A stretch of 64,000 nucleotides of DNA from Alphaproteobacteria bacterium (GCA_026990035.1 JALSIM010000041.1:1-64000), one strand, 5' to 3'. Positions 36,040 to 45,847 are shown, numbered from the stretch's first letter. Translations and numbers: made by a program. Notes: generated by a model from the letters alone, not told the origin.

Positions 36040-36059
36040 CCATGAAACTTTGTTCATGG
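36040..36059 (+). promoter_or_regulatory. Perfect inverted repeat upstream of the BI-1 gene
   Basis: CCATGAA and TTCATGG are perfectly inverted around a six-nt ACTTTG centre. It lies 25 bp after the ccdA stop and 25 bp before a candidate -35. It could be an operator or a weak terminator for ccdA (no T-tract follows). Confidence 0.4.
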
Positions 36060-36083
36060 CGCGCGCGGGCGCCCGCCGGCGAG

Positions 36084-36113
36084 GCTTGATCGCCTTCGAA
36101 ATCCCGCCATATC
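36084..36113 (+). promoter_or_regulatory. Candidate promoter of the BI-1 gene
   Basis: TTGATC (36084-36089) and TATCAT (36108-36113) are 18 nt apart. They lie 60 nt before the BI-1 start codon in an otherwise GC-rich gap. Confidence 0.5.
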
Positions 36114-36172
36114 ATGCCTCCAGATCGAGCGACCGCATCACCCAAGAGCGCATCCAAGGAGCGAACAGGACC

Positions 36173-36889
36173 ATGGATCAACACTTCACTCCCCGTGCGG
36201 CTCAGGCCCGGCTCGCGGCCGCCGAAATCGACGAGGGCCTGCGCAGCTACATGCTGTCGGTCTACAACTACATGGGGCTCGCCCTCGCGCTGACCGGGCT
36301 GACGGCCTATGTCGTCGCCCTGAGTCCCTCGGCGATGGCGCTGATCTTCGGGACCCCGCTGAAGTGGGTGGTGATGCTGGCCCCGCTGGGCTTCGTCTTC
36401 TATCTCAGCGCCCGCATCCACAAGATGAGCCTGAGCGCCGCCCAGCTCACTTTCTGGGCCTTCGCGGTGGTCATGGGCCTGTCGCTGGCGAGTATCTTTT
36501 ACGTCTTCACCGGCACCAGCATCGCCCGCGTCTTCTTCATCACCGCCGCCACCTTCGGCGCCATGAGCCTCTACGGCTACACCACCAAGCGGGATCTCAC
36601 CGCCTGGGGCTCGTTCCTGTTCATGGGGCTGATCGGCATCATCGTCGCCGGGCTGGTCAACATCTTCCTGATGAGCAGCGGCCTGCAGTTCCTGATCAGC
36701 ATCGTCGGCGTCGGCATCTTCGTCGGCCTCACCGCCTACGATACCCAGGCCATCAAGGAAGAGTATTACGCCTACGACTCGCCCGAGGTGGCGACCCGCA
36801 AGGCGATCTACGGCGCGCTGCGGCTCTATCTGGACTTCATCAACCTGTTCATCATGCTGCTCCAGCTCTTCGGCCAGCAGCGCGACTGA
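36173..36889 (+). CDS. Bax inhibitor-1/YccA family membrane protein
   Basis: The 238-residue protein has seven hydrophobic helices and the BI-1 marks NYMGLALALTG near the N-terminus and FVGLTAYDTQAIKEEYYA (conserved Asp, about residue 190) near the C-terminus, ending YLDFINLFIMLLQLFG. Such proteins are inner-membrane calcium/proton leak channels or FtsH substrates (YccA). ATG 36173 with AAGGAG about 16 nt upstream is the best start. Confidence 0.93.
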   Translation: MDQHFTPRAAQARLAAAEIDEGLRSYMLSVYNYMGLALALTGLTAYVVALSPSAMALIFGTPLKWVVMLAPLGFVFYLSARIHKMSLSAAQLTFWAFAVVMGLSLASIFYVFTGTSIARVFFITAATFGAMSLYGYTTKRDLTAWGSFLFMGLIGIIVAGLVNIFLMSSGLQFLISIVGVGIFVGLTAYDTQAIKEEYYAYDSPEVATRKAIYGALRLYLDFINLFIMLLQLFGQQRD

Positions 36890-36896
36890 CCGGTCC

Positions 36897-37925
36897 CTGC
36901 GCGCGCGATCGCAGCGACGGAACACGGCCCGCCCCCGGCAGGAGGCGGGCCGGTTCTCGTCCCGGGTCGCGCTCCTCTCCCTCCTGCTCGCATCGCCGTT
37001 CTGGACCGGGCCGGCCCGTGCCTGTGCCTGGGAGCGCTCGCAGCCGGTCGCCGTCACCCCCCTGGCGCTGCCGGAGGACCCGGAGCTCGGCCGGAACCCC
37101 GGCGAACTCCGCCTTCTCGGCGGCTGGCGGCTCCGCTCGGCGGATGGCGCCTTCGGCGGCTTCTCGGGGCTCGAATTCCTCGCCGGCGAACTCCTCGCCC
37201 TGTCCGACCGCGGGACCCTCTGGCGCCTGCCGCCCACCGGAAACGGGGCGCCCTCGCCGGGGCCCTGGTGGCGCTGCCGGCTGCGCACGGAAAGCGGCGT
37301 CCCGGACAGCGAAAGCCTCGCCGCCGGTGCGGCGACGGGCCTTCTTCTCGCCGCCGAAGGCGCGCACGCTCTCTACCGTCTCGACCCCGGCGCCTCGGAA
37401 CCGGCGCGCCCGGTGCCGACGGATCTTCCCGACTGGCTGCGGGCGGCTCCTCCGAACGCCGGTCTCGAGGCGGTGGCCGCGCTGCCGGGGGAGCGGCTCC
37501 TGCTGCTGACCGAAGGGCTCGTCACGGGGGGCGGCACCCTGCGGGCGGCACTGCTGGAAGACGGGCGCTTCCTGCCGCTCCGCTATCCCACCGACGGCGG
37601 CTTCGTACCGGTCGGCGCCGACGCCGTGGCGAACACGGTCTACGTACTGGAGCGACGCTTTTCCCTGTTCGGCGGCTTCGTGGCCCGCATCAGGATCCTC
37701 GAGCTTCCCCTGCGACCGGCGGCGGAGAGCCTGCTCGCGCCGCGCATCCTCGCCCGCCTCGATCCGCCCTTGCCGGAGGAGAATTTCGAGGCCATCGCGG
37801 TCCGCCCGCGGGGGGCGGGGGAGCTGGAGATCCACCTGCTTTCCGACGACAACTTCAGCCCGCTGCAGGCGACGCTGCTGCTGCGTCTGCTGCACCGCCC
37901 CCGGCGGGAGAGCCGGAGCGACTAG
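36897..37925 (+). CDS. Phytase-like esterase domain exported protein, start codon unclear
   Basis: An open frame follows the BI-1 stop and reaches a stop at 37925. From about 36960 it encodes a signal peptide ([13 protein letters not shown], then PARA-C) and a 300-residue beta-propeller-like domain with [41 protein letters not shown] and [10 protein letters not shown]...[11 protein letters not shown], the layout of the esterase-like activity of phytase family. Upstream of the conserved N-terminus there is no in-frame ATG, GTG or TTG; CTG at 36897 is one possible start and would give 342 residues. The first canonical in-frame start is GTG 37413, which would cut off half the domain. Either a rare start codon, a programmed or real frameshift, or a sequencing error is involved. 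It converges on rpmB with 4-nt overlap. Confidence 0.7.
   Translation: MRARSQRRNTARPRQEAGRFSSRVALLSLLLASPFWTGPARACAWERSQPVAVTPLALPEDPELGRNPGELRLLGGWRLRSADGAFGGFSGLEFLAGELLALSDRGTLWRLPPTGNGAPSPGPWWRCRLRTESGVPDSESLAAGAATGLLLAAEGAHALYRLDPGASEPARPVPTDLPDWLRAAPPNAGLEAVAALPGERLLLLTEGLVTGGGTLRAALLEDGRFLPLRYPTDGGFVPVGADAVANTVYVLERRFSLFGGFVARIRILELPLRPAAESLLAPRILARLDPPLPEENFEAIAVRPRGAGELEIHLLSDDNFSPLQATLLLRLLHRPRRESRSD
36925..36952 (+). other. GC-rich hairpin downstream of the BI-1 gene
   Basis: CGGCCCGCC (36925-36933) pairs with GGCGGGCCG (36944-36952) around a 10-nt loop. No T-tract follows. It may be a weak terminator for the BI-1 gene, and it lies within the leader region of the phytase-like frame, complicating its start. 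Confidence 0.4.
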
Positions 37926-38215
37926 CCGGCCGCGCTCTCCCGGGCGGCCAGAATGCGGCGCTTGAGGCGGACGAGCGCCCGCGGCAGATCGGCATCGGCG
38001 GAAGCGAGCAGATAGGCGTCCAGCCCGCCGCGCTTGTCGATGGTCCGCATCGCGTTGGTGGTGATGCGCAGACGCACCGATTCGCCGAGCGTCTCGCTGA
38101 ACAGGTGCCGCTGCTGCAGATTGGGCAGGAAGCGGCGCTTGGTCTTGTTGTTGGCGTGGCTCACGTTGTTGCCGACGAGCACAGCCTTGCCGCTCAGCGG
38201 GCAGCGTCGTGCCAT
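37922..38215 (-). CDS. rpmB: Ribosomal protein bL28
   Basis: The 97-residue large-subunit protein begins [34 protein letters not shown] (quoted in pieces: [26 protein letters not shown]), the standard bL28 motif, with an alphaproteobacterial-type C-terminal extension [15 protein letters not shown]. No zinc Cys pair is present beyond the single N-terminal Cys. It is a single-gene unit with its promoter in the gap to glnB, and overlaps the convergent phytase-like gene by 4 nt. Confidence 0.97.
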   Translation of the reverse strand: MARRCPLSGKAVLVGNNVSHANNKTKRRFLPNLQQRHLFSETLGESVRLRITTNAMRTIDKRGGLDAYLLASADADLPRALVRLKRRILAARESAAG

Positions 38216-38277
38216 GGCGAAACGTCCCGTTGGTGAAAAAAGGAAGACGGCGCACGAGGGCGCGCCGGCCGCGGTTG

Positions 38278-38304
38278 CTTATCGCCCGCGGTCGGTCGCG
38301 TCAA
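38278..38304 (-). promoter_or_regulatory. Candidate rpmB promoter
   Basis: Read on the minus strand, TTGACG (38299-38304) is followed after 15 nt by GATAAG (38278-38283). The -35 is a strong match; the spacer is short, so a -10 shifted to ATAAGC is also possible. It is 63-90 nt upstream of rpmB. Confidence 0.45.
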
Positions 38305-38352
38305 GAGCATGCCGCGGCGCACGCGGAAAGAGTGCCCGAAAAAGGTGCAGAC

Positions 38353-38369
38353 TGCCCAGTTTTTAGGCA
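38353..38369 (+). promoter_or_regulatory. NtrC-like binding site upstream of glnB
   Basis: TGCCCAGTTTTTAGGCA is a 17-bp imperfect palindrome with TGCC/GGCA arms and an AT-rich centre, matching the spacing of the NtrC consensus (TGCAC-N7-GTGCA type). It is centred about 70 bp upstream of the -24/-12 promoter, a normal activator position. Confidence 0.55.
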
Positions 38370-38396
38370 GGTATGAGGGATCGCGGAGGTGTGTGA

Positions 38397-38840
<444 letters not shown>

Positions 38841-38915
38841 CCGGCGCTTCGGCAACGGCCGATCGGCCATCGACCAGAACCCGCACAGCGGGACACCAGC
38901 GAGAGAGGATCCGTC

Positions 38916-40346
38916 ATGACTTTGGGATGCAGCACTCCGTCCGATGTGATGAAGGCGATCCGGGACGAGGGGGTGGAGATCGTCGATCTGCGCTTCACCG
39001 ACGTTCCCGGCACCTGGCAGCACACCTCGTTTCCGGCAGCCGGCTTCGGCGAAGACGCGATCGCCGAAGGCCTGGGCTTCGACGGCTCCTCGATCCGCGG
39101 CTTCAAGCAGATCCAGGAATCCGACATGCTGCTCATGCCGGATCCCGCCACCGCCTTCATCGACCCCTTCTGCGAGCACCGTACCCTGGTCCTGATCTGC
39201 GACATCAAGGATCCGGTGACCAAGGAGTTCTACAGCCGCGACCCGCGCGGCATCGCCAAGAAGGCCGAGGCCCATCTGAAGAGCAGCGGCATCGGCGACA
39301 AGGCCTTCTTCGGCCCCGAGGCCGAATTCTTCGTCTTCAACGACGTCCGCTACGGGCAGGACACCAACTACGGCACCTACGAAGTCGATTCGGTCGAAGG
39401 CCACTGGAACTCGACCGCCGACGAGGGGCCCAATCTGGCCTACAAGATCCGTCCCAAGGAGGGCTACTTCCCCTGCCCGCCCTCGGACACGCTGCAGGAC
39501 CTGCGGAGCGAGATGGCGCTCGTCATGCAGCGCCTCGGAATCGAGGTCGAGTGCCACCATCACGAAGTGGCCACCGCCGGCCAATGCGAGATCGACATGC
39601 GTTTCGAGACCCTGCTGCGCATGGCCGACAATCTCATGAAATACAAATACGTGGTGAAGAACGTGGCGCGCCGTAACGGCCTGACGGCGACCTTCATGCC
39701 CAAGCCGCTCTACGGCGACAACGGCTCCGGGATGCACGTCCACCAGTCGATCTGGGGGCCCGATCAGCCGCTCTTCGCCGATGCGGCCGGCTACGCCGGT
39801 CTGTCCCAGCTCGCCCGCTGGTACATCGGCGGCCTGCTGCGCCACGCCCCGGCCGTTCTCGCCTTCGCCGCGCCCACCACCAACTCCTACCGGCGGCTGG
39901 TGCCCGGCTTCGAAGCGCCGGTCAACCTCGCCTGGTCGATGCGCAATCGCTCGGCCGCCTGTCGCATTCCGATGTATTCGGAGAGCCCGAAGGCCAAGCG
40001 GGTCGAATTCCGCTGTCCGGATCCCTCCTGCAACCCCTATCTGGCCTTCTCGGCGATGTTGATGGCCGGGCTCGACGGCATTCGCAACAAGATCGATCCG
40101 GGCGATCCGGTCGACAAGAACATCTACGACCTGCCGCCGGAGGAAGCGGCCGAAATCAGGAAAGTGCCGGGTCAGCTTTCCGAAGCGATCGACGCGCTCG
40201 AGGCGGATCACGCCTTCCTCCTCGAAGGCGATGTCTTCACCGCCGATTTCGTCGAGGCCTACATCGACTACAAGCGATCCTCGGAGCTGGATCCCATCCG
40301 GCTGCGACCGCATCCCTACGAGTTCGTGCTCTACTACGACGTCTGA
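38916..40346 (+). CDS. glnA: Glutamine synthetase type I
   Basis: The 476-residue cytoplasmic enzyme condenses glutamate and ammonia with ATP. Family marks are [10 protein letters not shown] (latch), [19 protein letters not shown], the ATP-binding [12 protein letters not shown] and NRSAACRIP. The adenylylation site Tyr404 lies in NIYDLPPEE, so activity should be controlled by GlnE via the P-II protein encoded upstream. Length is normal for GSI-beta. A strong terminator follows. Confidence 0.97.
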   Translation: MTLGCSTPSDVMKAIRDEGVEIVDLRFTDVPGTWQHTSFPAAGFGEDAIAEGLGFDGSSIRGFKQIQESDMLLMPDPATAFIDPFCEHRTLVLICDIKDPVTKEFYSRDPRGIAKKAEAHLKSSGIGDKAFFGPEAEFFVFNDVRYGQDTNYGTYEVDSVEGHWNSTADEGPNLAYKIRPKEGYFPCPPSDTLQDLRSEMALVMQRLGIEVECHHHEVATAGQCEIDMRFETLLRMADNLMKYKYVVKNVARRNGLTATFMPKPLYGDNGSGMHVHQSIWGPDQPLFADAAGYAGLSQLARWYIGGLLRHAPAVLAFAAPTTNSYRRLVPGFEAPVNLAWSMRNRSAACRIPMYSESPKAKRVEFRCPDPSCNPYLAFSAMLMAGLDGIRNKIDPGDPVDKNIYDLPPEEAAEIRKVPGQLSEAIDALEADHAFLLEGDVFTADFVEAYIDYKRSSELDPIRLRPHPYEFVLYYDV

Positions 40347-40367
40347 CGAACTCTCTCGGAGGAAACT

Positions 40368-40394
40368 GGGGCGGCTTCGAGCCGCCCCTTTTTT
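40368..40394 (+). terminator. Rho-independent terminator after glnA
   Basis: A nine-bp GC stem (GGGGCGGCT at 40368-40376 with AGCCGCCCC at 40380-40388) with a TCG loop is followed by six T residues. It ends the glnB-glnA transcript. Confidence 0.93.
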
Positions 40395-40536
40395 CCGATC
40401 GCCAACGCTCCGGCCCGATCCGGCATCGCCGCCGGCCGGAGACGGGACCGCCCGATACCCGCTCGCGGCCCGTCGCACGACGGGAATGCGGCCCCGCGCG
40501 CTGGCCCGTTCCGCGCCGGGCCGGCCCTCCGTCCCC

Positions 40537-41031
40537 TCAGAAGGTGAGGGTGACGTTGATCGTGTCGGTGTAGGTTCCGGGTGGCACGCTCTGCCCGCCA
40601 CGGATGCGACCGTGAACCGGGACGTTGAGGCTGGTCCGGTTGGTCATGTCGATGGTCCGTCCGGCCCCGTTGTCGCCGAACATGTTGCCGAGACTGGGCC
40701 CCTTGTAGAGCTGGTAGCTGAGCGTCGCGCCTCCCGGACCGGCGAGGCGACGGGCCCGGGTGTCTCCCGTCTGTCCGCCGTCGAGCTCGACGACCACCGT
40801 GTCCACGGTGCAGTTCCTCAGGGCCAGGGTGGTGTTGCTCACGAGGTCCGTGGTCTGACCGCTCTGATAGTTGCCGAAATCCAGGGTGGCGCCGCTGATC
40901 TCGCAGCCGGCCAGCACTTCCACCTGTACCGCCAGGCTGGCGGTCGCCGTCGCCGCCCGACCGGGGGACGTCCCGGCCGTGCTCACGACCGCCATCGCGG
41001 TCACGAGCGCCAATCCTCGCCATCGGTTCAT
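40537..41031 (-). CDS. Spore coat U (SCPU) domain exported protein
   Basis: The 164-residue protein has a signal peptide (MNRWRG, hydrophobic stretch, cut near GRAATA) and an SCPU domain: CEISGATLDFGNYQSGQ, a central NCTVDTVVVELDGGQ, and the C-terminal PPGTYTDTINVTLTF. The two cysteines probably form a disulfide. Most SCPU proteins are pilin subunits of archaic chaperone-usher fimbriae (Csu type), but no chaperone or usher gene is adjacent. The start ATG at 41031 follows GGTGGAGACGAG. Function as a solitary secreted protein is uncertain. Confidence 0.85.
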   Translation of the reverse strand: MNRWRGLALVTAMAVVSTAGTSPGRAATATASLAVQVEVLAGCEISGATLDFGNYQSGQTTDLVSNTTLALRNCTVDTVVVELDGGQTGDTRARRLAGPGGATLSYQLYKGPSLGNMFGDNGAGRTIDMTNRTSLNVPVHGRIRGGQSVPPGTYTDTINVTLTF

Positions 41032-41205
41032 CTCTCGTCTCCACCTCGCACGATCCCCCGCCCGTCGCACCGGACAGGAGCTCACCCGTGCCGAGATGTA
41101 GCCCGGGACCTCTTAAGGGACCGTAAAGGCGGCCACGGCGAGTACCGGGGCGATGCCCGCGGAGCGACCCGAGGAGGGCGCGATGGCGCTGCCGGGAAGC
41201 GCTGC

Positions 41206-42576
41206 TCACTCGAGCCCGAACAGTCGGGCCCGGTTCTGCTCGTAATAGCGATCGGGCTCGTAGAGCTCCACCTCGAGCCCCAGCTCGTAGGCGGTGAGCT
41301 GGCCGATGGCGCTCTTGAGCTGATAGCTCGCCTGGACATGGGCCTGGGTCGCCCGGACGAGACCGGTGCGGGAGTCGAACAGTTCCTGCTCGGCGTCGAG
41401 GACGTCCAGCACCGTCCGCGTACCCACCAGGTTTTCCTCCTGGACCCCCTCGAGAGCGATCTCGTTGGCTTCCACCTGGGCCTCGAAGGCGCGGATGAGC
41501 TCGGCCGCGGCCATCAGCCGCTCCCAGGCTTCGCCCACCTGCTTCTGCACCCGCCGCACCGCCGAATCGAGCTCGCGCCGGGTCCGGGTGACGGTCTGGC
41601 GCGCCTGTCGGACGCGGGCATAGGCGGCGCCGCCCTGATAGAGGGGGATCGAGACGTTGACGCCGATCCGCGCCTCCCGCTGCCAGTCGATCGTCGCCGT
41701 CGGCTCTTCGGTGTAGGTGAGCCGCCCTTCCAGATCGACGGTCGGCAGCAGACCCGCCCGGGCCTCCTGCACCGCCTCGCGCGCGGCGGTGAGCTGGTAG
41801 CGCGCCGCCTCGATCAGCGGATGCTTGTCCGACAGCGCGTAGGCTTCCTCGAGAGTCGCGGGCAGCGCTTCCAGCGCCGGCACCGTGGACAGTTCGCCCG
41901 GCTCCTGTCCCACCACCCGCCGGTATTCGGTCTCCGAACTCGCGAGATCGGCGCGCGCCGCTTCGACATCGGCGAGGGCCCGGGAGTAGCGGGCCCGGGC
42001 CTGGGCGACGTCGGTGCGCGCCACCTCCCCCACCTCGAAACGATCCCGGGTCGCCGCCAGATGCTGCTTCAGGCGCTCGGCGTTGCTGATCGCGATCCGC
42101 AGCACCTCGCGATCACGGACCACCGCCGTATAGGCCGCCACCGCCTGCAGCAACACCTCCTGTTCGGTGACGTAGAGCCGCGCCCGCTCGGCGCGCACGC
42201 TGGCCTCCGCCCGTGCCACCGCCGCCGTCGTGCCACCGCCGGCGTAAAGGTTCTGCAGGACCCTCGCCGAGGCGCCGTAGGTGTCGCGATCCACGTCGGC
42301 GAGCTCGTTCTGGCCGCGGACCACCGCCGCGCTGCCATCGAGGAAGATCCGGGGGCGAAATCCGGCCAGCGCCTGGGGCACCTGCTCGACCACCGCCCGC
42401 AGCCTCGCGCGTGCCGCCTCGAGATCGGGGTTGCGCTGATAGGTGAGCTCGAGTGCATCCGAGAGGGTTTCCGCCCCGGCCCCGCCGCCGGGCGCCGCCA
42501 GCGAGATCCCCGCCACCGCCATGGACAGGCCGAGGATCCGCAACCACGCCGGCCAGTTCACGCGACCCTTCGACAC
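41206..42576 (-). CDS. tolC: TolC family outer-membrane efflux protein
   Basis: The 456-residue trimeric outer-membrane channel has a signal peptide ending GGGAGAET and two repeats of the outer-membrane factor domain: LELTYQRNPDLEAARARL and LLPTVDLEGRLTYTEEP, then VSIPLYQGGAAYARVRQA. The long helical segments (ARADLASSETEYRRVV, ELDSAVRRVQKQV) form the periplasmic tunnel. It serves efflux pumps or type I secretion. GTG 42576 with GAGGAGG upstream is the best start; an ATG two nt earlier is out of frame. No pump genes are adjacent. Confidence 0.9.
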   Translation of the reverse strand: MSKGRVNWPAWLRILGLSMAVAGISLAAPGGGAGAETLSDALELTYQRNPDLEAARARLRAVVEQVPQALAGFRPRIFLDGSAAVVRGQNELADVDRDTYGASARVLQNLYAGGGTTAAVARAEASVRAERARLYVTEQEVLLQAVAAYTAVVRDREVLRIAISNAERLKQHLAATRDRFEVGEVARTDVAQARARYSRALADVEAARADLASSETEYRRVVGQEPGELSTVPALEALPATLEEAYALSDKHPLIEAARYQLTAAREAVQEARAGLLPTVDLEGRLTYTEEPTATIDWQREARIGVNVSIPLYQGGAAYARVRQARQTVTRTRRELDSAVRRVQKQVGEAWERLMAAAELIRAFEAQVEANEIALEGVQEENLVGTRTVLDVLDAEQELFDSRTGLVRATQAHVQASYQLKSAIGQLTAYELGLEVELYEPDRYYEQNRARLFGLE

Positions 42577-42765
42577 GCCATTTCCTCCTCGCCACCGACC
42601 GTGATTCCATCTTTCGCACGGTTCTTCATCTTGACGCAGCCGGCCGCGAGGTCCAGCGAGTTGTGCCGGGAAACGCGCGTGGCGGCGGTTCCTGGCACCG
42701 AATTGCCACAGTGGCGCGAAGCGGCGCCACGGCCAGGCGGCGGAGCGGCGAGAGGGGAGGCGTGG

Positions 42766-43437
42766 ATGGCCGGGATGGCTTTCGACCCGATCTACGAGAC
42801 GGCGCTCGTCCGTCACGGGGAGGCGGCGCTGGAGGCCCGCTTGCCGGTACCGCGGACGCCCGCGGAGCTCGCCGCCACGACCGACGACCGCTACCTTTCG
42901 GCGATGAGCCGCCGCAGCTTCCGGGCCGGCCTCAGGCACAGTCTCGTCGATGCCAGATGGCCGGCCTTCGAGGAGGTGTTCGCCGGCTTCGATCCCGAGC
43001 GTCTGGCGGTGCTGCCCGACGAAGAGATCGAGCGGTTGCTCGCCGACCGCCGCATCATCCGTCATCTCGGCAAGATCCGGGCGGTGCGCGGCAACGCCCG
43101 GGCGATGCTGGAAATCACCGCGCAGCACGGGGGTTTCGGGAGCTGGCTCGCGGCCTGGCCGGTGACCGAGATCGTCGATCTCTGGGCCGAGATCTCGCGC
43201 CGTTTTTCGCAGATGGGCGGCCGTTCCGCACCCTATTTCCTGCGCATGGTCGGCAAGGACACCTTCGTCCTGACGGGCGCGGTGGTGAAGGCCCTGAACG
43301 GCTTCGGCGTCTGGCGGGGCGAGCCCCGGACCCGCGGCGATCGGCGCGCCGTGCAGGCGATCTTCAACCGCTGGCACGAAGAGACCGGACGCCCGCTCTG
43401 CCAGCTCAGCCAGATCCTCGCCATGTCGGTGGATTAG
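42766..43437 (+). CDS. DNA-3-methyladenine glycosylase I-like protein, catalytic Glu replaced
   Basis: The 223-residue protein has the TagA-type helix-hairpin-helix region RIIRHLGKIRAVRGNARAML (about residues 86-105), which aligns with the corresponding segment of E. coli Tag, and FSQMGGRSAPYFLRMVGKDTFV towards the end. Tag removes 3-methyladenine from DNA. By my alignment from memory the catalytic Glu of Tag (in LEGQQAG) falls on Arg50 in RRSFRAG, and the N-terminal zinc Cys/His set is missing. It may be a divergent enzyme with another base or a DNA-binding relative. ATG 42766 with GAGAGGGGAGG upstream. Followed 12 nt later by a small conserved-looking gene. Confidence 0.75.
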   Translation: MAGMAFDPIYETALVRHGEAALEARLPVPRTPAELAATTDDRYLSAMSRRSFRAGLRHSLVDARWPAFEEVFAGFDPERLAVLPDEEIERLLADRRIIRHLGKIRAVRGNARAMLEITAQHGGFGSWLAAWPVTEIVDLWAEISRRFSQMGGRSAPYFLRMVGKDTFVLTGAVVKALNGFGVWRGEPRTRGDRRAVQAIFNRWHEETGRPLCQLSQILAMSVD

Positions 43438-43448
43438 GGAGCGGACCC

Positions 43449-43796
43449 GTGGCCCCGGCCGGAAAGAACAGTCCGAAGCGCCTCAACCCGCTGCAGCTCA
43501 GAACCCTGGCGGTGCTCCAACTGCTGGCGGCCGACCGGGCCTTCGCCAACCCGCCGGACGAGGACGGGAGCGTGCTGATCCGCGGCCTGCCCGATGCCCG
43601 CGGGGACCATTTCCATCTGAGTGCCGGTATCGTTCGCTGGCGGGACGCCACCGGTCTGCACAACCCCTCGGTCCACGGGGCGCTGGTCCGCAAGGGGCTG
43701 CTGCTCGGCGGAGTCGCGGGAATGCCGGTGCTGACCGCGGAAGGGCTGGCCTACGAGACGGGTCTGCGCGACCGCATCCTGCGCCGACGATGCTAA
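43449..43796 (+). CDS. Small unknown protein, possibly winged-helix-like
   Basis: The 115-residue product is not in a family I can name. It has an N-terminal KRLNPLQLRTLAVLQLLA helix pair, then HFHLSAGIVRWRDATGLHNPSVHGALVRKGLL and LTAEGLAYE. The alternation of helices and the RKGLL...LTAEG spacing resembles a small winged-helix fold, but no homologue is named. GTG 43449 follows AGGGAG. Coupled to the Tag-like gene by a short gap, it may act with it. Confidence 0.6.
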   Translation: MAPAGKNSPKRLNPLQLRTLAVLQLLAADRAFANPPDEDGSVLIRGLPDARGDHFHLSAGIVRWRDATGLHNPSVHGALVRKGLLLGGVAGMPVLTAEGLAYETGLRDRILRRRC

Positions 43797-43885
43797 GCGA
43801 ATCTTAACCTTCACCGTGGCATCAGGAAGGCGGTGCGGGATCACCGCCGCGACTCCATCTCCCCGGAAGCCGGAGCGGAACCCTC

Positions 43886-44458
43886 GTGTCACGCATGCTC
43901 CTGTCCGCCCTCCTGCTGCTCGCCGCCTGGATTCCCGCGACCCCGCGAGCCGGCGAGGAGCCGGGCAGCTTGGCCTGGTGCTACCGGACGCTGGCGGACG
44001 TCGTCTGCTACACGAGGCCCGATGCGGGCCGCGAGAACCGCTTCCTCGGCAGCTATCCCTTCCGTCCCGATGCGGCGCAGCGTTTCCTCCTCGAGCGCGG
44101 CGGCCGCCGTGCGGCGGCCCTCGCTCCGAAGCGCTGGCCGCCCGCCTCGCCGCGGCCTCCCCAGGGACCGCCGGGCGACGCCGGGAGCGCGCCACCGGCG
44201 GCGAGGCTCGCCGATGCATCTCCCGAGCCTCCGCCCTCCGTCGCATCGCCGACGGCGGGAAGGGGCGGAAAGCGGCCGCCGGCGGTTCCGGTGAAACGAC
44301 CGACCGCGGCGGTGGTCACCGCCGGGAGTCCGCGGGTCCCGATCCCGGTGGCGAGGCCCGAAGTGCCGGCGGAAGCCAAATGTCCGCCCGAGGCGACGGC
44401 CGGACCGCGATCGCTGCTCGGCGACGGCGATGCCGGCTGCCCTGTCGAAGCGGATTGA
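43886..44458 (+). CDS. Unknown exported protein, proline-rich
   Basis: The 190-residue protein has a signal peptide ([17 protein letters not shown], cleavage near PRAGE). A short conserved-looking module [20 protein letters not shown] follows; similar WCYRTL...CY modules occur in small alphaproteobacterial lipoproteins. The remaining 120 residues are Pro/Ala/Arg-rich and low-complexity. GTG 43886 is the start. Located between the Tag-like pair and paaA, no functional link is evident. Confidence 0.55.
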   Translation: MSRMLLSALLLLAAWIPATPRAGEEPGSLAWCYRTLADVVCYTRPDAGRENRFLGSYPFRPDAAQRFLLERGGRRAAALAPKRWPPASPRPPQGPPGDAGSAPPAARLADASPEPPPSVASPTAGRGGKRPPAVPVKRPTAAVVTAGSPRVPIPVARPEVPAEAKCPPEATAGPRSLLGDGDAGCPVEAD

Positions 44459-44522
44459 AGAGCGGCGCTTTTCGTATCACATTGTTCCTCGAACATGGCC
44501 GGCACCCCCGACGGGAGGGATC

Positions 44523-45518
44523 ATGTACACGCAAGGGCTGGACGGCGACATCGGCCCGGTGCGCGAGGCCGAGACCGCCGACGAGAAGGCGCTGGAAGCG
44601 CGCTTCCAGGCCAAGATCGACGCCGAGATCCGGATCGAGCCGGACGACTGGATGCCGGAAGGCTACCGCCGGACCCTGATCCGCCAGATCAGCCAGCACG
44701 CCCATTCCGAGATCGTCGGCATGCTGCCGGAGGGCAACTGGGTCACCCGCGCCCCCACACTCCGCCGCAAGGCCATCTTGCTGGCCAAGATCCAGGACGA
44801 GGCGGGTCACGGCCTCTATCTCTATTCGGCCTGCGAAACGCTGGGCGTGGAACGAGCCGAACTGGTCGAGCAGCTCCTCGCCGGCAAGGCCAAATACTCC
44901 TCCATCTTCAACTATCCGACCCTGAGCTGGGCGGACGTCGGGATGATCGGCTGGCTCGTGGACGGCGCCGCGATCATGAACCAGGTCCCGCTGCAGCGCT
45001 GCTCCTACGGTCCCTACGCCCGGGCCATGGTGCGCATCTGCAAGGAAGAGAGCTTCCATCAGCGGCAGGGCTACGAGATCGTCATGACCTTGGCCGAGGG
45101 GACCCCGGAACAGCGCCGGATGGTGCAGGAATCCCTCGATCGCTGGTGGTGGCCGGCGCTGATGATGTTCGGCCCCCCCGACAGCGACTCGGTGCACACC
45201 GCGCAGTCGATGAAATGGAAGATCAAGCGGGTGACCAACGACGAGCTGCGCCAGAAGTTCGTCGATGTCACGGTTCCCCAGGCCGAGCGGCTCGGGCTGC
45301 GGATTCCCGATCCCGAACTGAAGTGGAATCCGGAACGCGGCCACTACGATTTCGGTCCGGTTCCCTGGGAGGAGTTCTGGCGGGTGATCAAGGGGGACGG
45401 TCCCTGCAACCGGGAGCGCCTCGCGCAGCGTCGTCGTGCCCACGAGGAAGGCCGCTGGGTGCGCGAAGCGGCCCTCGCCCATGCGGAGAAGCGGCGGCTG
45501 CGCAGCCGCGCCGCCTGA
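44523..45518 (+). CDS. paaA: 1,2-phenylacetyl-CoA epoxidase subunit PaaA
   Basis: The 331-residue catalytic subunit is a non-heme diiron monooxygenase that epoxidises phenylacetyl-CoA. The ferritin-like iron ligands are in [14 protein letters not shown] (about residues 94-107) and [13 protein letters not shown], and [13 protein letters not shown] is characteristic. It should work with PaaB and PaaC encoded next and a reductase PaaE that is not in this window. ATG 44523 follows GGGAGG. Confidence 0.96.
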   Translation: MYTQGLDGDIGPVREAETADEKALEARFQAKIDAEIRIEPDDWMPEGYRRTLIRQISQHAHSEIVGMLPEGNWVTRAPTLRRKAILLAKIQDEAGHGLYLYSACETLGVERAELVEQLLAGKAKYSSIFNYPTLSWADVGMIGWLVDGAAIMNQVPLQRCSYGPYARAMVRICKEESFHQRQGYEIVMTLAEGTPEQRRMVQESLDRWWWPALMMFGPPDSDSVHTAQSMKWKIKRVTNDELRQKFVDVTVPQAERLGLRIPDPELKWNPERGHYDFGPVPWEEFWRVIKGDGPCNRERLAQRRRAHEEGRWVREAALAHAEKRRLRSRAA

Positions 45519-45549
45519 ACCGCCGACCGGCGGAGGAAGGAACAGGGGA

Positions 45550-45837
45550 ATGACGGAAAACGACTGGCCGCTCTACGAGATCTTCATCCGGCCGCGCAAC
45601 GGCCTCGCCCATCGCCATGTGGGCAGTCTGCACGCGCCCGATCCGGAAATGGCCATCGAGATGGCCCGCGATCTCTACACCCGCCGCGGTGAGGGATCCA
45701 GCATCTGGGCGGTGCCGTCCTCCGCCATCGCCGCGTCTTCGCCGGACGAGAAGGCGAGCCTCTTCGAACCGGCCGAGGACAAGGATTACCGTTATCCCAC
45801 CCACTACAAGATCCCGAGCGACGTCAAGAACATGTGA
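45550..45837 (+). CDS. paaB: 1,2-phenylacetyl-CoA epoxidase subunit PaaB
   Basis: The 95-residue bridging subunit shows LYEIFIRPRNGLAHRHVGSLHAPD and RRGEGSSIWAVPSSAI, typical of PaaB. It holds two PaaAC dimers together. It starts 32 nt after paaA with AGGGGA upstream. Confidence 0.95.
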   Translation: MTENDWPLYEIFIRPRNGLAHRHVGSLHAPDPEMAIEMARDLYTRRGEGSSIWAVPSSAIAASSPDEKASLFEPAEDKDYRYPTHYKIPSDVKNM

Positions 45838-45847
45838 GGCACCGGCG

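Noticed and set aside
40347-42765. Plus-strand open frame running from the glnA end into the Tag-like gene
   Set aside because: It is antisense to the SCPU and TolC genes, which have signal peptides and clear domains.
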